Shown: in pieces, positions 23,982-34,361 of the stretch
How positions within the stretch are numbered: position 1 is the first letter of the stretch
Layout of the letters: each line of letters starts with the position of its first letter
From: Doris montereyensis
Lineage: Eukaryota; Mollusca; Gastropoda; Nudibranchia; Dorididae
Reading direction: 5' to 3'
Length of the DNA stretch: 64,000 bases
NCBI GenBank assembly: GCA_037039925.1
Contig: JAXRKP010000379.1
Coordinates: 202,501 to 266,500, forward strand
The notes under the pieces: model-generated
Database searches by the model: none
What the model was told of the DNA's origin: nothing
Seen by the model: the letters and a program-made list of their open reading frames with translations, nothing else
Made by a program: the position numbers and the translations under genes

Positions 23982-24081
23982 CTCATTAGGCCAAAAGAAC
24001 TCTAGAATGACCAAGAGAATCATGTCCAGGACGGCTGTGAGGATAAACAGCTTCCCAGCTACACTGCCACATGCTGAATAT
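23982..24081 (-). CDS. PIGA: PIGA exon 11: C-terminal transmembrane helix
   Basis: After the acceptor TTGTTTCTGTTTCAG the exon encodes YSACGSVAG followed by KLFILTAVLDMILLVILEFF and WPNE. This is the single hydrophobic helix that anchors PIGA in the ER membrane, preceded by the short conserved CG-V-G loop. The end at GAG|GTTTGT is inferred. If not spliced, the frame runs into a CT-rich repeat. Phase with exon 10 is off by one. Confidence 0.8.
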
Positions 24082-24117
24082 CTGAAACAGAAACAATATC
24101 ATATTATCATCATTCAA

Positions 24118-24413
24118 ATTCCTTCAAGGCCGTTACTTCCTATGAGCCGGAGCTTATCCCAGTTTCCATAGTGTGAAACTTAAACGAAACAGGTGACAAT
24201 AATCACCTCCTGGCCAGGATTGCTAGTCTGACACATCCTTTTACTCCCAAGCTAGCGCTTGTACCCATTGCACAATTGGGTAGAGTGGGATAAATATGTG
24301 TCAAGTGTCTTCGCAAGGAACACAAGTCCGGACCTAGCTGTGACAGGATTCAAACTCGGGACCTCAAGATCTCCAGTCCGGCAGCATAACCACTTCGACC
24401 ACTGACGCCACCC
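24118..24413 (-). mobile_element. SINE-B copy in PIGA intron 10
   Basis: Full-length on the minus strand, with head GGTGGCGTCAGTGGTCGAAG and TGCCGGACTGGAGATCTTGA, and 3' end GGCTCATAGGAAGTAACGGC. It starts about 35 bases upstream of the acceptor of PIGA exon 11. Confidence 0.8.
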
Positions 24414-24469
24414 TATCATCATTGCTTGATGCTTTAGTTTAATTTCAAGTTCCCCTTCCTTCGTATTTG

Positions 24470-24570
24470 TATGTGGTGATCTCAGGGTGAAACAGGTGAG
24501 GAGGAAACAGCAAGATGAAAGTCGAATGAAAGGAAGTGAAACCAATCATTAGCACCAGCCAACCGCCCAT
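24470..24570 (-). mobile_element. Element F copy 7
   Basis: GTGGTGATCTCAGGGTGAAA and GAGGAAACAGCAAGATGAAA, with the end ATTAGCACCAGCCAACCGCC, identify it. Confidence 0.65.
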
Positions 24571-24589
24571 AGACTAAGACAAAGATAGA

Positions 24590-26145
24590 TTTGTAGTTTG
24601 CATCCCCGCAAAGACTGAACACAGAACCAACACATCCCTAAGAGAATAGTCGCAGGTCAACAAAGGATGGCTGGTGAAACAGTTTGGCAGAGTTCAAATG
24701 CTGAAATACATTGGCCACATCAAACAACATGAAGGCTCAGGGAGGATGATTTTGGAGGGCAAAATGAATGGGAAAAGAAACAGAGGAAGCCATCCAGAAG
24801 ATGGGAGAAAGATATAGAGGAAGCCACGCAGAAGATGGGAGAAAGAAACAGAGGGAAGCCATTCATTCAAAAGATGGGAGAAAGATACTGGGAAAGCCGT
24901 CCAGAAGATGGGAGAAAGATACAGAGGTAAGCCATGCAGAAGATGGAAGAAAGGTGGGAAAACCATTCAGAAGATGGGAGAAAGATACAGAGGGAAGCCA
25001 TGCAGAAGATGGGAGAAAGATACAGAAAGCCATGCAGAAGATGGGAGAAAGAAACAGAAAGCCATCCAGAAGATGGGAGAAAGATACAGAGGAAGCCATG
25101 CAGAAGATGGGAGAAAGATACAGAAGGAAGCCGTCCAGAAGATGGGAAGATACAGGGAGTCCAGAAGATGGGAGAAAGATACAGAGGAAAGCCGTCCAGA
25201 AGATGGGAGAAAGATACAAGAGGTAAGCCATGCAGAAGATGGAAGAAAGGTGTAGCAGAAAACCATTCAGAAGATGGGAGAAAGATACAGAGGGAAGCCA
25301 TGCAGAAGATGGGAGAAAGATACAGAGGGAAGCCATGCAGAAGATGGGAGAAAGAAACAGAGGGAAGCCATCCAGAAGATGGGAGAAAGACACAGAGGGA
25401 AGCCATGCAGAAGATGGGAGAAAGATACAGAAGGAAGCCGTCCAGAAGATGGGGAAAAAGATACAGAGGGAAGCCGTCCAGAAGATGGGAGAAAGATACA
25501 GAGGGAAGCCAGAAGATGGGAGAAAGATACAGAGGGAAGCCGTCAGAAGATGGGGAAAGAGAGAAAGATAAGAAAATGGGAGAAAGGAAGGGCCATTCAG
25601 AAGATGGGAGAAAGATGAAGAGGGAAGCCATCCACAAGATGGGAGAAAGAAGAGGAAGATCCAGAAGATGGGAGAAAGATAAAGAGGGAAGCCATGCAGA
25701 AGATGGGAGAAAGATGAAGAGGAAGCCATCCACAAGATGGGAGAAAGGTATAGAGGATCCAGAAGATGGGAGAAAAATACAGTCATCCAGAAGATGGGAA
25801 AAATACAGAGGGAAGCCATTCAGAAGATGGGAGAAAGATATAGAGGGAAGTCGTCCAGAAGATGGGAGAAAGATAAAGAGGGAAGTCATCCAGAAGATGG
25901 GATAAAGATACAGAGGAAGTCGTCCAGAAGATGGGAGAAAGATACAGGAGGAAGTCATCCAGAAGATGAAAGAAAGATACAGAGGGAAGTCATCCAGAAG
26001 ATGAAAGAAAGATATAGAGGGAAGCCATCCAGAAGATGGGAGAAAGATACAGAGGAAACTTTTGGAAAAAAACAATATCAAAGGCTGGAAGAATGGCGCA
26101 GGACAAAGAGACATTCAGAGGCACTGTCAGGTATGCAACGTTCTA
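24590..26145 (+). mobile_element. LINE 3' ORF fragment split by an internal minisatellite
   Basis: To the left of the array the plus strand reads FGRVQMLKYIGHIKQHEGSG and then ILEGKMNGKRNRG, the familiar GHI-RHEGS...ILEGK-GKR-RG stretch near a LINE RT C-terminus. To the right it resumes KAGRMAQDKETFRGTVRYA and a stop, the familiar end of such ORFs. In between, about 1.28 kb of 35-bp repeats encode variants of RGKPSRRWEKDTE, the segment expected at that point. The element sits in PIGA intron 10. Confidence 0.7.
24778..26060. repeat. 35-bp minisatellite inside a LINE ORF
   Basis: About 37 copies contain CAGAAGATGGGAGAAAGATA and CAGAGGGAAGCCAT. Long frames exist on both strands (up to 415 codons) only because the unit lacks stops. 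Confidence 0.93.
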
Positions 26146-26167
26146 TGAGATATGCAGTTGCTGATGA

Positions 26168-26466
26168 TGATGATCCGCACAAGTGCAGGCTCACAAAATG
26201 TACATCCTTTAAACCCCATAGCAGGCTATTTCATTCAAAGCCTTTCTCAACTCTCTTGGGAACATACAGTCTGTTAGGCATTTTGAACTAACACTCTGAC
26301 AAGATCTTTCTATACCTACAACTGAGTACTCATTTACATCTGAGTCGAGTGAGGAAAGTAAAGTGAAGTACATTTCCTTAGAGTACAATGTCAGAGAAAA
26401 ACATCTGCGCCAGCCAAGGGTTCTGAACCAGTGCTGTCATGATTACAAACTCAGAACACTAGGGTT
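26168..26466 (-). mobile_element. SINE-C copy
   Basis: The minus-strand head contains GTTCAGAACCCTTGGCTGGC; the distal end is TGAGCCTGCACTTGTGCGGA. The family is defined by this copy and those at 29915 and 54431. Confidence 0.7.
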
Positions 26467-26854
26467 TGCTAAGCAACTAACTTACAGGGATAAATGTTGA
26501 CAAAAGTGAATGTATTATCATGACTGAAAAATCTGTTAAAGACACCATAAAAGGGCTCATAACCATTGGGCGACTAGCAAAACCTCTGTGTCTCGATTTG
26601 TCATTTTTTGTCGGTTTATAAATGGTAAAGGGTAAGGCGATGGGCTAGGAACCTGTGGGTCCCAGCTTAGACAATCTTTTTTATATATTACAAAAAATTA
26701 TAATTTTGGTCTGTCATTACCGCACAGGGCTTGATTTCATTCATTATTTCTGTAAAGGACTTTTAAAGAGTCAAAGTTGGAACACAAACTTTTATAGGAT
26801 AAAATTAACCCAGGCACCTAGTATGTACTTTCATACATGTAAAGCTGACTTTTC

Positions 26855-27112
26855 TCTAACTTTGAGCGCTATGAACTCAGGCACCATTACACCTTCTGAC
26901 CACCATATTTCACATACAGGCTGCAAAAAGCCTGGTTTAGGTTCTTAGCGAATAAAAGATTGGATGAAATCAATATTTGAATTGATTGGAAAAAGATTGT
27001 TTGCCTGCAATCAAGGAAACTTTATTGTTACTGGGTCAAAGTTCAAGAGACCCAGCTTTGTCATAAAGATAAATAATAATCCACCATTGTCTCCGGCATG
27101 CTTGTATAGACA
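26855..27112. mobile_element. Unclassified dispersed repeat G, copy 2
   Basis: This shorter copy has CTATGAACTCAGGCACCATT, the ATTTGAATTGATTGG block and GTCTCCGGCATGCTTGTATA. It ends about 20 bases from the donor of PIGA exon 10. No coding sequence or termini recognised. Confidence 0.6.
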
Positions 27113-27133
27113 TAAAATCAGTTTAAAAATCAC

Positions 27134-27317
27134 CTTTGAAAGCGAAGTCGTTGTATCAGGTACAGATTCTCCCACAGCCAGGTCATAAACTCTTTCTGTT
27201 CGCTCAGCAACATCCTCCAGCTGTAAAGGTCTCTTATTTTCTCATGCATTTCGTATGGGTCAAGGTGTCGGCCACTAATTTTGTCTTCTATGGCTTTCTC
27301 TAGCTCTATCGTTAAAG
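27134..27317 (-). CDS. PIGA: PIGA exon 10: LEKAIEDK...VAERTERVYD (frameshifted)
   Basis: The first part reads LTIELEKAIEDKISGRHLDP and then YEMHEKIRDLYSW; after a missing base in the G-run at 27214-27215 it continues DVAERTERVYDLAVGES. This is the C-terminal helical end of the catalytic domain (YSW-DVA-RTE-VYD is conserved). The acceptor TTAAATCAG gives a one-base phase error with exon 9, again explained if a double G has become single. The donor is TCAAAG|GTGATT. A few residues expected before the next exon are not found. Confidence 0.88.
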
Positions 27318-27367
27318 CTGATTTAATAAATAAAATAAAAAAAATCGAAAAAGTATTGAATTTGAAA

Positions 27368-27464
27368 TAATATAAACAGAGTCATTTTGAGATAACGAGG
27401 AAAAGAAAGATGAAAGACAGACAGGAAAAAGAATGAAAGGAAGAAGTAGGACCTACCACTTTTT
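27368..27464 (-). mobile_element. Element F fragment
   Basis: GAATGAAAGGAAGAAGTAGG followed by ACCTACCA is the F 5' end on the minus strand. The rest is degraded. Confidence 0.4.
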
Positions 27465-28185
27465 AACAAGGAACAACCGTCCACATTAAGCATGTAATAT
27501 AATATAAATAAAATGGAAAAACTCGCACCAGCCTAAAAAAACTACAGTCAAACTTGAAGACTTTATGTGACAACTTAAGTTACGGCAATAAATAACAGTT
27601 TGAACTAATCGCTCTCACCATGAAGTACGTATTCCATTTTTAACATGAGATGCCTTTGAAATGATAGAAAATATATTGTTTCGACACCAAATTCCAGATG
27701 AGAGTTTGAGATTTTGTCTATGTTTCAAATGTAGGTCTGATGTTGTCAGTGAGTGATTGTTATCGGAAGTGTGTATTGATCTGCCAATGCAAATTTTCAC
27801 ACATGGTCAGATGTATATAGCTTTATCAAGAGCACGTAATTTCTATGGCATCAAAGTGTGACTTCAGGGCAGAGACGACTACAATATTGTATAGGCCTAT
27901 AGGTCTGTTTCTTGAACAACATGAAATACATCATTTGCAAGATCCTCAGAAAGCCTTTTGATGGACCAAGGACGGTCCCAACCCCGCAACCTGAATATCA
28001 GGAAACTCAGAGGGTTAAGGTTTCAACTCATTTAGTTATTAATATTAGTAGATTATAATGTCAATCCCCCACAAATTTGTGGGTTATCTCTGGTACACAT
28101 ATAAATAAATACACACACTAATCTTAACGATTTATAAAGAAATCAAAGTCAAGCTATGATATTGCCTGGAAAAATCAAAATTCAC
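27465..28185. other. PIGA intron 9, no feature seen
   Basis: AT-rich intron sequence, unique as far as I can tell. Confidence 0.5.
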
Positions 28186-28270
28186 CTTCGCCGTCGGTTC
28201 CGCAAGGTAGAGCAAATCACGAGGCAGGACTTTTCTGGTATACCCCACCTTCGTACTGACTACCTGCAAT
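28186..28270 (-). CDS. PIGA: PIGA exon 9: LQVVSTKVG...LYLAEPTAK
   Basis: The exon is open in one frame and starts LQVVSTKVG, ending VLPRDLLYLAEPTAK. The middle reads YTRK where the family has GIPE. Removing two bases from the A-run (28231-28234) and adding two to the G-run (28243-28246) restores the conserved motif, so a compensating pair of run-length errors is likely. Otherwise a key substrate motif is replaced. Donor AAG|GTGAAT is weaker than the others. There is a one-base phase mismatch to the next exon. Confidence 0.85.
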
Positions 28271-28734
28271 CTGAGTCAGGAGGGGGGGGGAGGGGAGGGG
28301 AAAGGGAAGAGAGAAACGACAACAAAGTTTTCATTATTAGTCACGCCACATACACATGGAAAAAGCTAATTTTTGTGTGTGGTAGAAATGCTTAAGTACA
28401 AGACGTCAACTGTGCTTGAGATACGCCGGAAGTAGACCCTGACACAGTTGCTTGCCAAAAACAATCACCATTCATACATATCTCTGGGTAGCATTCGGTT
28501 TATACTGCAATTTAAGGTCCTTTGCCAGTTTCTAGCCAATGGGAAAAGTGGAGGCATGTTATAAGGTGACAGCCTGCGACAGCCTGTTTCAATGGGAGAG
28601 CCATAGCAAAAAAAAAAAAAAAAAATGTCTTTTCGTCTGTGTGACTTTCAAGATGAACACAAGGCAATCTGGTAGATCACAGATCGCCGTGAACTGATTG
28701 ATGAATAAAAGTACAGACTTTTAGAGGTGGCATG

Positions 28735-29600
28735 ACCATGAAGTTTACCTTGTCGTGGTGGAAGGGCTTACGGATCCGCCCAGGGGCTGAACTAAATAAC
28801 TTTGCAACGCACCTGCACCCATGGCCCGCTTACGAAGTTGGGTCAGAGCTCGTTGGGTGAATAAATATGGGGAAGCTTTGGCTGAAACTCTGGTCCCCCG
28901 TGTTGCCAGGCTAGCTTGTAGTCTGGGGGGAGAAGAAAAAGGCACACATTCTGGCTAACGCAACCTCGTACACCGCTTGCGAGAAGGTTGGTTACGGTCT
29001 CCTCACCCCTGGGTATGGCTGAAATTCACAAAAACTCAGGCTGGGGCACTCAGCTTCGCAATCTTTCCTGAGTACGTCTACGGCTTGTCTTATACCCTTT
29101 GCATTCGCATCAAAGCTGGACAAACTTGGCTGGGCGTGGGATCCAATGTCCTCTAATGACTTCCCACGTCTAACCGACCGATAAAGGTGAGTGATCAGTC
29201 GGTTATAAAGTTCTCTCTCCCCAGGCAACGGGCACTCGAGGGGTCGGGCCGATCAGCACTCAGCGTGGAGGGGGCGCACCGCCCATGGAGCCATGTCTTA
29301 GCCTCTATGGCCTTGGAGGTCCTGGCAGGTCGACAGAACTATAGCCCCTGCACCTAGCGTGTTGCTCTGCAGTAAGTAATATGCTGGCGCATGTCGCAAT
29401 TGGAACCTGGTCATTGAAGAGATTACTGATACAAAATTTGGCTTGATCTCTCGTTTCACCCAGAAGGGAAACCTCAGCAAGCTCGGGGTTGTCCGGCCCC
29501 GCCCTCAACGACTGGACCTTTCAAGACCGACAGCAAACCTGCCTCAGAGACGGGTCTAAGCGAGCCTTGGCATTGACGGTTGCCATTTGAAGAGTTCCTA
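28735..29600 (+). mobile_element. GC-rich unclassified interspersed repeat, perhaps a LINE 5' region
   Basis: This block is clearly richer in G+C than the flanking intron and begins with TTACCTTGTCGTGGTGGAAG. I associate ACCTTGTCGTGGTGG with the 5' untranslated parts of non-LTR elements in several invertebrates, from memory only. Short open frames occur on both strands, but none has a recognisable domain. It lies in PIGA intron 8. A captured gene fragment is an alternative. Confidence 0.35.
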
Positions 29601-29631
29601 GAAACTCAAAGGAGCCAGTTTCCAATCTTAG

Positions 29632-29860
29632 TCAGTCAGAGGTGCCGTGAGTCTCTAACCACAATGACGATGGTTCAAACCCTGGCTGGGCCAGGTTTTC
29701 TTCACTGACGTAGTACTCTTAGGACAGTTACTTCACTCAGCTTTCCCCCTTGTCTCAGGTGTTAATCAGTTCCCAGTAATAGACAGAGAAGCATCTTGTC
29801 AACGTTTTAGCAAGAAGCACATAACAGGCAATTGTACTGTATGCTCCCCAGGGTGCTAAG
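29632..29860 (+). mobile_element. SINE-C-like head in opposite orientation
   Basis: GGTTCAAACCCTGGCTGGGC and the following TACTCTTAGGACAGTTACTT resemble the head of SINE-C, here on the plus strand. With 29915-30183 it forms a loose inverted pair. Confidence 0.5.
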
Positions 29861-29914
29861 AAAAACTGAAAAAGAATTGGCTCGTTTTGGGATTAAGATA
29901 AGCTTATCCCTGGT

Positions 29915-30183
29915 CACAAATGCAGGCTCACCGACTGTACATCCTTTATCCCCCAGCAGGCCATTTCATCAACAGTCCTTCTCAACTCCCTCGGCAGCAT
30001 ACTGTACACAAGCCTGTAAGGCCTTTCGTACTAACATTCTAAAAAATCTTTCTCTACATATTGCTGAGTGAAGAGAGGAAAGCAGAGTGATGTACCTTTT
30101 CTAAGAGTACAACGTTGTGAAAAAAACACCTGAGCCAGCCATGTGGTTTGAACCAGTGTGGTCATGGTTAAAACCAACGACAC
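29915..30183 (-). mobile_element. SINE-C copy
   Basis: The minus-strand head is GGTTCAAACCACATGGCTGG; AGCAGGCCATTTCATCAACA on the plus strand matches the other copies. It directly abuts the LINE-derived array at 30185. Confidence 0.7.
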
Positions 30184-30184
30184 T

Positions 30185-31000
30185 ATGGCACCCATACACC
30201 GAAAAGGTAGAATGGGAACTGATAAAGAAAGAAATGGGAACAGAACACCGAAAGGTAGAATGGAACTGATAAAGAAAGAAAGAAAGAACACCGAAAGGTA
30301 GAATGGGAACTGATAAAGAAAGAAAGAAAGAACACAATGGCACCCATAACACCGAAAGGTAGAATGGGAACTGATAAAGAAAGAAAGAAAGAACACCGAA
30401 AGGTAGAATGGGAACTGATAAAGAAAAAAAGAACAGATGGCACATACACCGAAAGGTAGAATGGGAACTGATAAAGAAAGAAAAAGAAAGAAAGAGAATG
30501 GAACACAATGGCACCCATACACCGAAAGGTAGAATGGGAACTGATAAAGAAAGAAAGAACACTATGGCACCCATACACCGAAAGGTAGAATGGAACTGAT
30601 AAAAGAAAGAAAGAAAAGAACACTATGGCACCCATACACCGAAAGGTAGAATGGGAACTGATAAAGAAAGAAAGAAAGAACACCGAAAGGTAGAATGGGA
30701 ACTGATAAAGAAAGAAAGAAAGAACAATGGCACCCATACACCGAAAGGTAAGAATGGGAACTGGATAAAGAAAGAAAGAAAGAACACGAAAGGTAGAATG
30801 GGAACTGATAAAGAAAGAAAGGTGGCACCCATACACCTAAAGGTAGAATGGGAACTGATAAAGAAAGAGAACACCGAAAAGAAACACTGATAAAGAAAGA
30901 AAGGCTAGAATGGGCATAAAGAAAGAAAGAAAGAACACCGAAAGGTAGAATGGGAAATGCCGAAAGGTAGAATGGGAACTGATTCGAAAGGTAGAATGGG
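30185..31000. repeat. ~40-50-bp array of a LINE 3' end
   Basis: Units read CCCATACACCGAAAGGTAGA, ATGGGAACTGATAAAGAAAG and a variable AAAG run. The same sequence ends the LINE at 50380. Confidence 0.92.
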
Positions 31001-31013
31001 AATAATAAATCTA

Positions 31014-31137
31014 AGTCAGTGAGTCTGGACCTGTGTGGGGATACAGACTGTTAGTCAGTGAGTCTGGACCTGTGTGGGGATACAGACTGTTAGTCAGTGA
31101 GTCTGGACCTGTGTGGGGATACAGACTGTTAGTCCAT
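31014..31137. repeat. 39-bp repeat, three copies
   Basis: Three nearly identical copies containing GTCAGTGAGTCTGGACCTGT, 100 bases from PIGA exon 8. Confidence 0.9.
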
Positions 31138-31236
31138 CTTTTATCTTTAAAAAAAAATATGTATAATATAGATGTGTTTCCTGAGACGTTTAAGCGAATA
31201 TCAGCAAAGAACCAACTTGGCGCAAACTGAACTTAC

Positions 31237-31319
31237 CCACAGGAGGCAGCTTCTACTATGGCGATACAGAACGCCTCAGTCAATGACGTGTTCAACATGA
31301 TATCACCTTGGATCAGTAC
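31237..31319 (-). CDS. PIGA: PIGA exon 8: EX7E active-site exon (intact)
   Basis: The exon reads [20 protein letters not shown] and then IVEAASCG, in frame. The two glutamates in EAFCIAIVE form the EX7E motif, the catalytic and donor-binding signature of retaining GT4 enzymes. Donor GTGG|GTAAGT and acceptor ATCAAACAG are good, and the phase joins the exon at 28270 (GG + A). Confidence 0.93.
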
Positions 31320-31454
31320 CTGTTTGATAGGAATAAATCGATTGGGGCAAAAAAAAAAGGGGAGGGGTGTGAATAAATAAATTTGTCTTCACATCTAAAA
31401 ACTTGCAAGACAGAAAGTTTCATCAGTCATACATCTAGTTATACAAATTATAAT

Positions 31455-31531
31455 ATCTCTCTCCCTCCCCCTCTCTCTCTCTCTCTCTCCCTCCCCCTCT
31501 CCCTCCCTCCTCCCTCCCCCTCTCCTCTCTG
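31455..31531. repeat. CT/CCCT tract
   Basis: CTCTCTCTCC and CCCTCTCCCTCC repeats. Confidence 0.85.
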
Positions 31532-31754
31532 AAACAATATTACTACGCTTTCCAAGTTGTTTTATAGAATTCTAAGTGTAGAAGCAGGAATCAACATTGA
31601 TGTCTTAACAGCCAAGAAGAGAATGTAAGGCTGTCAGCCATGAGGTCAAATTTAAGGACTTTCTACCAGGAATTATTTTTGTAAACTGTAGGAGATTCTT
31701 CTTCTTCATAATAACTGACAAATTCAATGTTTAGGTATTACTGTCAGCACCCAT

Positions 31755-33315
31755 ATTCTGATTTTAGAAGAGAATTTTATTCTCTGAGATTTTAGAAGAG
31801 AATCTTATTCTAGGAGATTTTAGAAGAAAATCTTATTCTAGGAGATTTTAGAAGAGAATCTTATTTTAGAAGAGAATTTTAGAAGAGAATCTTATTTTAG
31901 GAGATTTTAGAAGAGAATCTTATTTTAGGAGATTTTAGAAGAGAATCTTATTTTAGGAGATTTTAGAAGAGAATCTTATTTTAGGAGATTTTAGAAGAGA
32001 ATCTTATTCTAGGAGATTTTAGAAGAGAATCTTATTTTAGGAGATTTTAGAAGAGAATCTTATTCTAGGAGATTTTAGAAGAGAATCTTATTCTAGGAGA
32101 TTTTAGAAGAGAATCTTATTCTAGGAGATTTTAGAAGAGAATCTTATTTTAGGAGATTTTAGAAGAGAATCTTATTTTAGGAGATTTTAGAAGAGAATCT
32201 TATTTTCTAGAAGAGAATCTTATTTTTATTAGAAGAGAATCTTATTCTAGGAGATTTTAGAAGAGAATCTTATTCTTAGGAGATTTTAGAAAGAATCTTA
32301 TTCTAGAGATTTTAGAAAAGAATTTTATTCTAAGAGATTTTAGAGAATCTTATTCTAGGAGATATTAGAAGAAATCTTATTCTAGGAGATTTTAGAAGAG
32401 AATCTTATTCTAACAGATTTTAGAAAGAATTTTATTCTAGAGGGTTTTGGAGAATTTTTTGTAAGATATTTAAGAAAATAATTTTATTCTAAGAGATTTT
32501 AGAGAAATAATTTATTCTAGGAGATTTTAAAAAAATAATTTTATTCTATGAGATTTAGAAAACAATTTTATTCTAAGAGATCTTATTCTAACAGATTTTT
32601 AGAAGAGAATTTTATTCTAAGAGATATTAGAAGAGAATTTTATTCGGGAAAAAATTATATTCTTAGATATTTTGTGGAGAATTTTCTTCTAAGAAGTTCT
32701 AAGAAATTTTTTTATTCTAAGACGTTTTAAAAAGAGAATTCTATTCTGAAGATGGATGTTCTAAGAAGTTCTAGAAAGAATTTTATTCTAAGAGATTTTA
32801 TGTTCTAGAAGAGAATTTGAAAGAGAAATTTTTTTTTATTCTAAGATGCTTTAAAAGAGAATTTTATTCTAAGATGTTCTAGAAGAGAGTTTTATTCTAA
32901 GATGTTCGAGAAGATGTTCTAAGATGTTCAAGAGAATTTTATTCTAAGATGTTCAGAAGAATTTTTCAAGATGTTCTAGAAGAGAATTTTATTCTAAGAT
33001 GTTCTAGAAGAATTTTATTCAAAGATGTTCTAGAAGAGAGTTTTATTCTAAGATGTTCTAGAAGAGAATTTTATTCTTAGATGTTCTAGAAGAGAATTTT
33101 ATTCTAAGATGTTCTAGAAGAGAATATTATTCTAAGATGTTCTAGAAGAGAATTTTATTCTTAGATGTTCTAGAAGAGAATTTTATTCTAAGATGTTCTA
33201 GAAGAGAATTTTATTATATTCTTAGATGTTCTAGAAGAGAATTTTATTCTAAGATGTTCTGGAAGTTCTAGAGAATTTTATTCTAAGATGTTCAGAAGAG
33301 ATTTTAAGGCGTTCT
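31755..33315. repeat. 1.56-kb minisatellite in PIGA intron 7
   Basis: The left part uses units with GAGATTTTAGAAGAGAATCT; the right part uses AAGATGTTCTAGAAGAGAAT. The two grade into each other around 32700. It ends about 40 bases from exon 7. Confidence 0.92.
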
Positions 33316-33355
33316 AGAAGAATGTCATCAGCCATGCTCTGCCATAGACACTCAC

Positions 33356-33462
33356 TTCATGGATTTTTTCATGTTGCAAGGATCCCAACATTTGCACGCG
33401 GTCTAGAAGTTCACATTTTTCTCGCACCTCCTCCAGCACAATTCTCTTTGGACCATCCCCAC
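33356..33462 (-). CDS. PIGA: PIGA exon 7: GGDGPKRIVLEEV (intact)
   Basis: The exon is in one frame: GDGPKRIVLEEVREKCELLD, then RVQMLGSLQHEKIHE. The G-GPKR motif binds the nucleotide-sugar phosphates in GT4 enzymes. Both splice phases fit (107 nt). About 40 bases beyond the donor the intron enters a 1.5-kb minisatellite. Confidence 0.93.
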
Positions 33463-33870
33463 CTGAAAAGCGTTTTAAATGAAAAAAATATAGTAAAAAG
33501 AAAAACAGAGATCATAACAATATCGTCAACAGGGTTAAAAGAAATACCGGGTAAATAATAAAGTTTGTTTCTTGCTTTCTTTCTTTGAAGTAACCCTGTC
33601 CACCATGGTGGTGATCTCAAGGTTCGTAGCTGACTGTTACTGACAACTGTCCAGGAAGAACGTAAAGCACTTTAAAAAATTAAAAGCTTCTGTAAATATT
33701 TGTAAACGCTATAATAATAATAAAGAGCTTGTCGCTTATAGCAACATGTCTGATGTAATAGTAAGAATATTCTTTTCACATATTTCTCCCTAATTCCAGT
33801 TATAAAAATTATTTACTCACTCCACCCTGGGGTTTGGTTGAGAGGCCGAGTGCCTTACCTCTGACCACCG

Positions 33871-34108
33871 ACTGTGACTTGGTGGTCCAGAGGCAAGGAA
33901 TCAGCCTCTTAACCAAAAGGTTGCAGGTTCGTGCCCCTCAGGTTGAAAAATTTTCTCAACTTTTTTTCTTTAGTAAAATCTATCCTCCTAGTCCGAGTAG
34001 GTGGATCAACACCTAGTCCCACCAGAGACGGACGATAAAAAGAAGGTCTCATATGGTGATTACAACACTCTGCACACGTTAAAGATCCCTTGGCTGTGTA
34101 CAGGGCAT
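33871..34108 (+). mobile_element. SINE-A copy 7 (inverted pair, left)
   Basis: The head (GGTGGTCCAGAGGCAAGG) and body run to the core TTAAAGATCCCTTGGCTGTG and stop there. The opposite-strand copy starts 26 bases on. It lies in PIGA intron 6. Confidence 0.8.
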
Positions 34109-34133
34109 ATCTATTTTGGTACGACCTTTCATT

Positions 34134-34361
34134 TAACCTGGACTGCCCTGTAAACAGCTAAGGGATCTTTAATGTGCATAGAGTGTTGTGATCTGCACAT
34201 GGGACCTCCTTTTCATCTTTTTTCTTTTGTCTCTGATAGGACTAGGTGTCAAACCCCTATCTTGAAAAAAACTTGAGGAATTTTTTCAACCACCCAGCCT
34301 TGAGCCTACGACGTTTCAGTTGCAAGGCTGACACCTTGCCTCTGGACCACCCAGTCCCCTG
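34134..34361 (-). mobile_element. SINE-A copy 8 (inverted pair, right)
   Basis: The minus-strand copy runs from its head (GACTGGGTGGTCCAGAGGCA at the right end) to CAGGGCAGTCCAGG. It faces copy 7 tail to tail. Confidence 0.8.

Noticed and set aside
24863..26114. Frames of 318, 323 and 415 codons on both strands
   Set aside because: They come from the 35-bp minisatellite unit, which lacks stops in several frames; only the LINE-derived flanks have real coding ancestry.
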